The position numbers and the translations under genes are program-made. Below the pieces are notes generated by a model. The model searched no databases and was not told where the DNA came from. It saw only the letters and a list, made by a program, of their open reading frames with translations. Shown piece by piece: positions 54,074 to 64,000 of a DNA stretch of 64,000 nt. This DNA comes from Sthenelais limicola (Eukaryota; Annelida; Polychaeta; Phyllodocida; Sigalionidae). Each line of letters starts with the position of its first letter. Within the stretch, counting starts at the first letter, position 1. The stretch is taken from assembly GCA_942159475.1 (NCBI GenBank), contig OW804096.1, positions 10,031,871-10,095,870 of the forward strand, given 5' to 3'.

Positions 54074-54307
54074 GGGTAAGATTTTCAGAAAATGTACAAT
54101 TCAACTTCGCCAATCTTCTCAAATAACCCGAATTTCAAATGAAAATAAAGTTCAAAATACAGTTTAGCCTAACCAAACAGATTGCTAGAATCAATGCAAT
54201 GCAAATATTCTCGAATTTACCTAGTATTGACCAAATTGCAGTCTAATTTTGCAGAATTTACTAAATGTGAACAGCTGCTAATTGGACATTTTCTGAAAAT
54301 CTGACCC
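54074..54307 (+). repeat. 235-bp TIR MITE, copy 18
   Basis: Flanked on both sides by ATAAT, the clearest 5-bp target duplication of the family here. Confidence 0.9.
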
Positions 54308-54604
54308 ATAATAATGAAGAGCTACAATAGTCTATACAGAATTTGATGTGAATCTTCTAATTCTTGTTCCGTATTATCATATTCGTTACAAGAATTGTAT
54401 AAAATCCTATAGTATAGTAGTTCATATGAAGTATAAATGAACAAGCCAAGGAAATAGAATGCGAGAGAAATAAGGTTGCTCAAGATACCAGTAAAAGTAG
54501 AGTAAGACGGTTGTTCTTTTATGGACTGGATAATTAGAAGAACAAGTTCTGTCATAGCGGTATTTATTTTTATTTTTTGAATATTGGATTAATTACTTTC
54601 TTAG

Positions 54605-54698
54605 GGCTATTTTTTAATACAAAGAGATCATGTGAATACAACACTTTAAAAGATATGAATTTTGCGACGTGTGGCCCATTTTTCTGTAACACATCACA
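54605..54698. repeat. 400-bp TIR element, copy h (right fragment)
   Basis: It retains AAGAGATCATGTGAAT and TTTCTGTAACACATCAC. Confidence 0.65.
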
Positions 54699-54771
54699 AG
54701 TGCGATCTTGGTCAGCGTAGACCCAGGTGGCACACGGCTAGTCTACACTCCACCTGTAGAGAGAGACATAT

Positions 54772-54997
54772 GGGTCAGATTTTCAGAGAATGTACAAATG
54801 GCAGCTAAACAGATTTAGTAAATTCGGCTGCAAATTGATCAAAACTAGGTAAATTCGTGTATATTCGGCATTGCATTGATTCCAGTAATCTTTTTAGTTA
54901 GGTTGATCTGTATTTTGGACTTTATTTTCGTCTGAAATTTCGGTTATTTGAGAAAGATTGGCGAAGTTGAATTGTACATTTTCTGAAAATCTTACCC
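54772..54997 (-). repeat. 235-bp TIR MITE, copy 19
   Basis: Ends GGGTCAGATTTTCAG and AAAATCTTACCC. Confidence 0.85.
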
Positions 54998-55640
54998 ATA
55001 TAGCAATAAAGCCTTGACCAGTACCTGTGTCCACCACACATATTTATCATACTGAAGAAATGATTGCTCCCCATTACTGTGGCTCCCTGAGCTAGCACAG
55101 CTGGTGCTATTGTTTGGTATACCCAGCACAGCTCTCATACCAAACATGCCATCTGTCATTACTCAGCAAGCCTCTAACACATCATAGCCACAGACAGTTG
55201 ACAAATATAAAATATGAACACAATATTAAGACTGATGCAGTACCAAAGATTAAACTCAGAACATCGACGGAAACATTCATGCTAATATGTAGACATGTAG
55301 ACCTTTTTTTTTTAAAGATTTTATTTTAACTTGGTTACCGACTCCCCTTTTCGGGATTGGTTCTGCCGTTAAGATCCATTCTAGATCAACTTTTATTTGG
55401 CAAGACAATATATTTATTTAAAAGCTCATACACCGTTACACATATGTATTTAAATGTTCAAGTGCAACGAACAAAACATGCATCTACTCCAAGTTAGCCA
55501 TATTGTATTCTTTACTGTATAAGAAATTAATGTGACAAGTGTAGAGAATCATCCTTAGTCAATGATTGAGGTGATATTGTCTCCTAAATCTAAGTCTCTG
55601 ATTTTCTTTTGTTAAAAGAACGAAACTGTAATAAAATCTA

Positions 55641-58097
55641 CACTCTAAGAAAAAAGGGTTCTTTTGGGTTCTTGATAGAACCTCATGGTTCTACCAAGAA
55701 CCCTAGGGTTCTTCGACACCTAAAAGGGTTCTTCGGGACAACCGGGGGTTCCATCTAGAACCATAGGGGTTCTTCAGCGATTTAAGGGTTCTTCCTGAAC
55801 TTGAAGGGTTCTTTAGCTCAAAGCAGTTCTACAAAGAATCTCCTTTTCTCCTTAGGAAAGAGAATGAGATTCTTTCGAGAACCCAGAAGCATGGGTCTTC
55901 ATCCTGCTTTTTGATAAAAAAAATCAGCTGAATATTCATCGGGATCCATGTAAAAACAGACAAATATTTTTATTTTTTTCTATTATTTTTTTTCAAAAAT
56001 ATTTTCAGCTGCATACATCGGGTGCAATAAAAGCATATAATTTTTTTTTTGTAACTATAGATCTATGTAGTTTCATTAGGCACTGTGCGCAATGTGTACG
56101 CGGCCGTCGACGGACGGATTTTAGAAAGTGTTCTTGCGATTTTTTAAGAGAGAATATGTCTTCCGGCTATCAAGAAGAACTGGACAGTGTAGCTCGCTCA
56201 AGATATTGACAAAAATGAGTGATTCTTGGCTCTGATTGTCCCGATTATAGGCCTAGTCATGGTACCCTTCGCTATGGTTGTTAATTGAAATAATCCATCT
56301 ACCTCTACTTTCTTCCTATAATTCCATTACCGTATATAATATATATCGTTTGGAACCTACATAGGCCTACAAGAACGTCTTGAATGTACATTTCCCCGCC
56401 CTATCTACATCTAATAAAATGCCTTGCAAATTCGCTGAAAGGGGCTACGGTAGGCCTACTTTTTAAATGCTGAAATGATCTGTTCAGGAGTAGGCCTACA
56501 CATTTTCTCACATGTCTTGAATTAACAATTTCATATAACTAGCGTTTGGAGGGGAGATATTTCTCGGCCTATATAACTAGGTAGTGCATTCACACATCCT
56601 CTACCAGTCGCGCAGGAGACTGCTTGGCGTCACCAATCCACCCGTGTACATGCAAGACGTGCAGCATACGGGCCGTACATATATGCTTGCTGGTTGCTAG
56701 GAGACAAACAAGCTAGCGGCATCGGCCAGGTCAACCCCCACTCACTTAAGTTTGTTGTTTAGTGTATCCTGTGCACTAGCAGTTTAACGGTCACTTCAGT
56801 GCTCTCCCAAGCGAGTAGAAGAGTCCCAGTTATGCCTGGACGGGGCATTGATGTGTGACGGAGTCATACAAACACCTAGTTGTGCTCTAACAGTCAGCAG
56901 AGACAGACGTAGGGCCTACATTTCCCGGTACATTTCAAATTGCCTGGTAATGCTATGAGATTTGATGTAAGTTACTTAATTCTTGTTCATTTCTCTATCA
57001 CTCTAAATTGATATTCAAAAGTATGCTTTGGTTATATCATACACTGTACAGTACTCTCTTGCTTAGCTATCGAAATAGCACGGGTTACATTGATAATACA
57101 TTTGAATTGTATGAACAACAGAGTGGAGGCATTTAACTCATATTCAAATCTTCTACTAACAGCTGATAGACAACAGGGTAGGACGTTTATTTCTAATTGA
57201 CTGGTAATAGGATGAGAGTCAAGGTAAGTTCTTGTTCATTTCTCTAACCATCTAAATCGATATATGTTTTGGTTATATCATACATTAGTTTCAAATAATC
57301 TCTAAGATAATCAAAAATATTTACTGGTAAAATCGTTCTCATACTTTTTATTCAGATACTGGTATTATCGTATAGGACTTAAAGAATATACAATTTAGCA
57401 CCTCAGTTAATTTTCTGTATATAATTCATGAATCCATTCTATTGTATTTATATATTTTCAGATCAGTGAAAGGTGTGATATGCCTGCTTACAACTTTTGA
57501 AGCAAGTCAGTTTATTCTACCTAAGAATGTGAGTACTGGAGTCATGGATTCAAAAACATTATTTTTGCGACTTAATTTGTGACTGTTTTCCCGTTTGCTC
57601 TGTCTACCTATTATATTATCACATTATACATAATCGTGATTTATATTTTAGGCGACAAGATGATGTCCTCCCAAACAGTCTTGGAGGGAAGAAAGGAAGT
57701 ATATCAACTGGAATACTCGCTGAAGAATAAAGGAAAATACTACCCACGCCATGAACTGGAATATGTTGAATAATTTGATGAAAAGTGATGTTACTTCACC
57801 AATAAAAGCATTAATAAAATCAACTAGGTTTTGAAGAACCATATTAAGGGGTTTTGTTTCGGATATTTTCAGTTGGAGGGTTCTTCAAATCAAGGGTTCT
57901 ATAAAGAACCCTACATATTTTAGCTTGAGGGTTCTTCAAATCCAGGGTTCTATGTAGAACCCTGCCTATTGCCGAAATGGGGGTTCTACTTAGAACCCTC
58001 AAAAAAGGGTTCTAAGTAGAACCATTAGGGGTTCTGCCATGTCGACAAGCCGAAGAACCCTTAAGGGTTCTTGTTAGAACCCTTTCTTCTTAGAGTG
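55641..58097. mobile_element. 2.46-kb TIR element with GGGTTCT repeats
   Basis: It starts CACTCTAAGAAAAAAGGGTT and ends with AACCCTTTCTTCTTAGAGTG, with TA on both sides. Each arm (about 190-215 bp) is packed with GGGTTCT / AGAACCC words. The interior holds no transposase frame but has splice-like signals: GTAAGT donors at 56970 and 57233 within a duplicated segment. It also has a terminal-exon-like segment at 57652-57773. Confidence 0.7.
57652..57773 (+). CDS. Possible terminal exon of a small gene inside the TIR element
   Basis: A TTTATATTTTAG acceptor precedes a segment with ATG at 57660 or 57663 and an open frame to TAA at 57771-57773 (37 codons or fewer). AATAAA follows at 57801. The short product is charged (LEGRKEVYQLEYSLKNKGKY). 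There is no homologue I recognise; it could equally be a non-coding RNA exon. Confidence 0.25.
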
Positions 58098-58234
58098 TAT
58101 GGTATTAGATTCACCTCGACTGCGAAATATTATCAGTGCATGGAGAGCAGTAGACGGCAATGAGTCCTTTTCACATTGCAGTCTTAGGGACGGCTAGTCT
58201 AGCTAAATGCTAAGATAACAATTATAATGGATAG

Positions 58235-58397
58235 AGTGAGTAAGATTGGTTACTTTACGCCCTTATCAACACATTTAATATGGTTATATCAAGGGCGGGA
58301 GAGCTGAGAGGGAGTGAGTGAGTCAGATTGGTTGCTTTACGCCCTTATCAACACATTTAATATGGTTATATCAAGGGCGGGAGAGCTGAGAGGGAGG
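58235..58397 (+). repeat. Tandem duplication, 2 x 82 bp
   Basis: The units share GCCCTTATCAACACATTTAA and ATATCAAGGGCGGGAGAGCT, and differ at only a few positions. Confidence 0.9.
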
Positions 58398-59337
58398 CAG
58401 TTTATGGACATACCCAGGAAATAGAGATAGAGAAGAATGGAGAGAGAGACAGAGAAAAGGGACAGAAAGGCACGTTACGGTCATACCCAGGACCACTATA
58501 ATAGATAGATCTGGAGAATATAAGATATATTAATCAACCAAATTCACATTTTCAAAAATATTTTCTCTCGAGACAAATATATGTATGATGCATACATTTC
58601 AAATTATAAAGATCAACACAATGAAAAATCATGACAATTAGCGGTACTTCAAGGTAAAATTGAATGATAAAATTGAAAATATTTTAATCGGGACATAGAC
58701 ATTTCTATACATATATTCCCAGAATAGCCTGAATTTTATTTAATTAACTTTGAAATTCGTTGAAAGAAAGACTAAGTATAGAGGAAAAATTGACCTAAAC
58801 AAATTGAAGTTTAAAGTAACATTCACTCTTATTGATATCACTACCATAATGATCTGATCTGATGGTGTTGTGCTAAGTCATTTATACATCTAGACAACAG
58901 AAAACATATCAGATATGCCTTGAGCTAATTATATTTACTCAATGAATATTGTACAAGAACAAAATTATGAACCAGTCAGGTTCAGAAGGCAGTTGTGGCC
59001 ACCTAAGTTTCAGGTAGTCATAAACACTTTAACCTTAGTCTTAGCCTTGCGGTTAAGCTTATAGCTGGATGTAGAATCGAGGAATTTGGGTGTCTGGACC
59101 TAACTGGGACATGCTCAAAACGATAGGTACTTTGATGTTGATGTTTACCTACATTCTCTTATGTTCTCTGCATTTCCGGTTTTTTCTAGAATGGTACTGA
59201 AAACATCTAAACATGTCAAATTCAAATTCAAACTCAAAAATTCTTTATTGCTGGTTTTGCTACAATAGGTCGGTCAATTCTGTACCTTGTCAGACAGGTC
59301 TTCCTATGACTGCCGACTTGTCCCAACTATAATACTC
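58398..59337. other. Non-coding host DNA, no feature seen
   Basis: AT-rich, with no gene or shared repeat. Confidence 0.5.
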
Positions 59338-59375
59338 GTAATTCCTGCAGTTGATATATCAACTGCAGGAATTAC
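59338..59375. repeat. Perfect 38-bp palindrome
   Basis: The left arm GTAATTCCTGCAGTTGATA is followed directly by its exact complement with no spacer. Confidence 0.95.
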
Positions 59376-59396
59376 AAGTAGTATATATCTGTAATT

Positions 59397-59795
59397 GTGA
59401 TCCGTTTTAGGAAAATGAGTCATAAGTCGCAAAATATAGATTTTGAGATATTATCATATTTGAAAAGAGGCGATCAAGCTGATTCTAATGATAGTAAACA
59501 TGAAGGTCATTTAAGAAGTATTTCTATATTTTATGTTTGATAATTTTATGCTTGAAAGAAAATTTGCAATCTTTCTGGATTGGTAACTATCAGTAAAGTA
59601 ACTAAATATACTCCATACAAAAGCCTTAAAAACGCAAGGATGTATTTAATACAATGTCCCGAAATTTGTTACATGGATTTATAAGTGCTAAACCCTATAA
59701 ATATCAGAACATTCCAATAAAGAGATCTTGGAAAAGAAACACTTTGAAAAATATCTATTTTGCGACTTATGACTCATTTTCCTGAAACACATCAC
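59397..59795. repeat. 400-bp TIR element, copy i (reference copy)
   Basis: Uninterrupted, with TIRs GTGATCCGTTTTAGGAAAAT and ATTTTCCTGAAACACATCAC. It shows the junction that is split in the nested copy at 39361-40309. Confidence 0.85.
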
Positions 59796-62700
59796 ATATA
59801 TCATAAAAGTTCTAAAGTTACGAGTCAAACTTATCCTGATATAAACAACGTCTGAATTTGTTCTAAAATCAGCTCATTTTTGTCGTCTGCCCACAGTCAA
59901 GTCACGTGATCTCCTATTTTCCCGTCAAAACATCCCTTCCCACCATTCCTTTCAGACTAACTTACCCAGAAGTCACCTTTCACCCGGAAGCTTAGAACAA
60001 CATCCCGCCGTCATATCCACCGCACAGAATGTGACATTTATGACGTCACGCATGACGTCACATCCATAAGCTGGTTGATCTAAATAGTTTCCGGTTTGGT
60101 TTTGATGTAATTATCCCGAGTTAAACACCTACCGGAAACGCATATCTGGGCTCGCACCCGGGAGAGTTGGGCATATAATTGATAGCTTTCCTGGCTTACT
60201 CCCGCCCCCCCCCCCGCCCCCTACCACCCACCCACCCACACACACACACCAGTAGTGACTGCATAACTAGGGAGAGTAGTGGGGCTCTGAAACTCTTGGC
60301 GTTCCATTAAACGTCATTTGTCATCTAAAGTGAGCTGTAAAGTGTGATGTAAAATCAAAATTATTTTTTCTCGGTAGGAACTAGTCAGGAACCCGTCGGT
60401 AGACCTGGAAGTCATCTTTCAGATAGGGGGCTCCTTTTTGTACACCTTTCTTGTATAAATAAAAAGTGCATTGAATTGAATTGGGATGGACTTGAACCCG
60501 ACGGGCAAATCAACGCGATTCTACGCGATTTTTAATGCGCAATGATCTCGCCATAGTTCCGTGATGAGCGTGGACGCTTTTCACGCAATAATTATTGCTA
60601 ATTATTGCGCAATGATTGCGAGATAGTCAGCTAAAAGTATAACGCAATATTAGTGCAAAAATTAGCAAATTCTAATGGCATTTGAGCAGCATATGTTATG
60701 CACAATTTTGTCCCTCTTTTTTGCTTTTATTTGCAGAATAATTTAATTCGGAATTACTCATACTCAATTCTTCAAGGAAATACATCAATTATTTCATCAT
60801 TATTTCCATCCTGTTAGACAGCCGCATTGCAGGGAAGGGTTATTCCAGTTATACTAGAAATCTGGTGGCCCAGGCTACTTCAGCTAATGAAGTATGCATT
60901 GATGGGGGGTATTTTGAACAAAAGATTTTTCCCCATCAAACAACTAAATTACCCAAATTAACTATAAAGGTATATTACTTATAACATCCCTGTATACATG
61001 ATGTGGAATACCTATAGTGGGATGAATGCCACACGCATGAATTAGCAGCACTGTTATTGTAAAAGAAATTGTAAATGCACCCCAGTTACCAGTTGCGCCA
61101 CCTGCTGACAATGAAATAATGAGTATTTAGACGCGATTTTTAATGCGCATTATATGCGCAATTTAGATCACACCCATATTCAATTCAATTTAAATCAATT
61201 CAAATATTCTTTTATTGTCAGATTTCTCAAAACAATTGTGGTTGTTCATATCAGGCGTGCCAGCTCTTCTAACGAATGCCTCAATTACATTATTTTCTTG
61301 GGTGACAATAATCGAAAAACAGCGGTACCCATCCCTCCAAACACACCCACTCCAGAAAGAAAGAACTTCCACTTGACCCACCCCCCTGCAACACATTATG
61401 TGTCACAACACATTAATGTGTGGCACCTATCAGAATCGAGTACAGGATCCGTGACACATTCATAACACATTATCAACACATTCTTCCTATATATGTAGCA
61501 TTCCGATCGAAAATTCATTATCCCTGACAAAGCCCGCCCCCCCCCCCCCCTGACAAAGCCCGCCCCCCCCCCTATAGGGCGAAATATTGGATGAATAAAA
61601 TGATACTTTCGAAAATGACGACTTGAGTGATATATCTCCTACAGAAATATAACATATTACATGTTTGCGTTGTTTACACAAAGTTACACCTCTCATAAAT
61701 TCATATATTTTATATCAAATGAATCGCAAACATGTCAGCATTACAGATAACTTTAAATCATCAAAATCCCTTGAGAAATGATATGTAAAACGTAAAATGA
61801 ATATCACCATAATGCAGTAGAATAGATTCCAAAAAGTTCAGATTTTTTTTCGTGATATTTAAATTCTGCTGGAATGAGCTAAACCTTTTTGTCTGCCATA
61901 ACCTCTCATCTTAATTTCATTTCATTCAATTTCCAACCCTGAAATGCAAGACTTTTCTGAGAATGGTCCAGGAGACAAATCATGAAAATGATTTAGATAA
62001 AAGGGGGATTTTATTTTTATATGATACCCAACGAACCAGTTCCTGATAATGGACGACACTCTTATTTAGTAATATTATGTTTGAATGAAAGACACATAAC
62101 CAGGATATACACGAGAAGTTTGATACAACAATTATACTAGATGGAGTCTCCCCCCCCCCCCACCCGGCCCCATTTAAAATGGGTAGTAATCAGTAATCTA
62201 GATAAGTACCCCTCAGGCCCCCACCTTCAATCCCCTGCCCCCCGCCCTGTCATGTCAGTTTGTATATTCGGACGTAAAAAAATGTACTTATTTCAAAGCA
62301 AAATTAGGGTGCGGTATCATAGTTGATATCGCAATAAATTATATACATGTATACATGTATATTTAGATACAAGTTAATAGCCCACAACGTCCCTGAAGGC
62401 TTTTATTCCCTCACATAATATTCCTTGAACTGGTGTCATGACCAACTCACGACAGCACCACTGGCTACAAGTGTGAAAAGCTGTAGCACACCAGGGCAGC
62501 AAGAGGTAGAGGTGGCAGGCAAGGTGTGATTTTACCTGGGATAACCCTAGTATGGAAACCACTCCCACCCCTACCCACAACATCACTAATGAATACATAA
62601 TGTTGACTATTTTTTAAAGAAAATGCAACTTTAATCTCCATTCATGTTTTCATCTCAATCAAAGCAATGTCTTTGGCACTATAGGCGCCATAGAAATTCC

Positions 62701-63337
62701 TTTCATATCACACTAGATAATGTATTAGGTGTGTTTAGTGGCAACCATCATGGATGTAAATAATGAAACATTGGATTTTTTTGCATGAAAATCTTTGCAT
62801 AATTTTTTAGGCTGACAATGAAATTTATTTAATTTATATAATGAGCATTTAGACGTTATTTTGAATGCGCATTTTATGTGCAAATGAGATCACACCCATA
62901 TTATTGACTTTTGAAGAAAACATGTATTTGTAGATAAATTGGTTGAGTAACACATGTTTAATATGAAGATAAATGAATATGAATGAGAACTTAATCCAAC
63001 ACAAGTGTGAGACCACCAACAACATAGGAGGAAATGGACGCAATGGATTTCACATTATGATGGCTAATGACATGTGCATTTCACTGTGATTCATAGCTAT
63101 AAGTATCACACTTCACTAATTTGCGGCCAATCACAAAATGATTGCAGTGCTATCACACTCAATTGCACTCAGTGCCCGTCGGGAAATGGTCCTTGAAACT
63201 ATAAACAGAATCTGGTCATACATCATTTCTTGTAATAAAATAAATATTAATTTCTTTCAGGTATGGGCAAAATCATAGCACTGTTACATTCAATCAATAT
63301 TATGGTAGTACGCCACTGGCACCTGATGCAGTATTTA
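59796..63337. other. Non-coding host DNA with dispersed fragments
   Basis: Poly-C or CCCACC tracts lie at 60201-60250, 61532-61572 and 62151-62165. Two diverged copies of a segment with GCTGACAATGAAAT, TTTAGACG, AATGCGCAT and GATCACACCCATATT lie at 61104-61180 and 62811-62902. A related AATGCGCAATGATCTCGCC piece lies near 60532. No gene is supported. Confidence 0.5.
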
Positions 63338-63563
63338 GGTCAGATTTTCAGAAAATGTACAACTGGCAGATCAACATATTTTGTAAATTCTGCTAAATTG
63401 GACAGAAGAATCATCAACACTATGGGTATATTTGGTATTGCCTTGATTCAAACAGTCTGTTTGGTTATGTTGAACTGTATTTTGAACCTGATTGTTGTCT
63501 TAAATTTGGGTTATTTGAGAGGATTAGTGAAGGTGAATTGTACATTGTCTGAAAATCTGACCC
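63338..63563 (-). repeat. 235-bp TIR MITE, copy 20
   Basis: GGTCAGATTTTCAG to CTGAAAATCTGACCC, with ATTTA on both sides. Confidence 0.9.
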
Positions 63564-63884
63564 ATTTATAAGTTATACAAGCCCCAGTTCACCATTATAG
63601 TAGTATATATATTGTTTGAATCTTTTCCTGAATATTTGAATTCAAATTAACATTTTTGTATATTTCAAATTTCGTTTGACGTCTGGCGATGTTTTTCTGG
63701 ATTTCAGTTTGATATTGTTTTGGGGTAGATGGGACATTCCAGATATGTGTGCATGGAGATTTCCTGACTCATTAAGGCGTAATATTACATTTTAAGAAAT
63801 ATTTAATGTTTTGTGAATAAGGGGAAATCCTTAATAATTTTGAATTTGTATTTAATTCAGCGTCTGTTCATCCAGTCCCCTAAA

Positions 63885-64000
63885 GGGTGGTCTCCACTGG
63901 CTGCGGTAAACTCTGTGGTAAGCTCTGCGGTAAGCCTTGTGATGGTGCCATGTTGTTGAGGAGTGGCGAGGTCCTGCCTACATCGTTCACTGACTATGTA
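63885..64000. repeat. 200-bp palindrome, family 4, copy 3 (cut by the window end)
   Basis: GGGTGGTCTCCACTGGCTGC and GGTCCTGCCTACATCGTTCA match 43077-43276. An extra AAACTCTGTGGT unit is present. Confidence 0.85.

Overview
This is animal (metazoan) nuclear DNA, AT-rich and intron-bearing. The splice sites are GT-AG, AATAAA poly(A) signals and TATA boxes are present, and the sequence is crowded with short inverted-repeat DNA transposons (MITE-like) and tRNA-derived SINE-like pieces. A marine invertebrate would fit, but the species cannot be fixed from the sequence. No conventional host protein-coding gene could be supported.

The central object is a complete Maverick/Polinton (adintovirus-like) element at 8699-28762, about 20.06 kb. 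Its near-identical 220-bp terminal inverted repeats begin AGTAGT and end ACTACT, and it is flanked by a perfect 6-bp target-site duplication, GATACA (8693-8698 and 28763-28768). The left arm holds a small minus-strand gene, a spliced C2H2 zinc-finger gene on the plus strand, and two minus-strand type I membrane proteins with LRR-type ectodomains. The middle holds a three-exon protein-primed family B DNA polymerase on the plus strand. The right arm is a tightly packed minus-strand block read from right to left: a spliced acidic protein, a Cys/His protein, a packaging ATPase, a small helical protein, an MILVP-type protein, a retroviral-like integrase with a chromodomain-like C terminus, a penton-like minor capsid protein, a basic core-like protein and a major capsid protein. 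The polymerase copies the element, the integrase inserts it, the ATPase and capsid proteins would package it, and the membrane proteins are accessory. All catalytic motifs I could check are intact. I could not recognise an adenain-like maturation protease.

At the far left (1 to about 2378) are two convergent spliced genes. One is a homologue of the small minus-strand gene at 9814-10194, so this stretch is probably the end of a second, diverged Maverick whose body lies outside the window.

The rest (2379-8692 and 28769-64000) is non-coding DNA full of repeats. It includes about 20 copies of a 235-bp inverted-repeat element (none inside the Maverick), a 110-bp hairpin family, a 400-bp TIR family with a nested insertion, palindromic families, and a 2.46-kb TIR element that carries a terminal-exon-like segment. 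There is also a 1.6-kb TIR element studded with a decamer, a 55-56-bp minisatellite, GA-rich tracts, and three copies of a hammerhead-like RNA motif with covarying stems.
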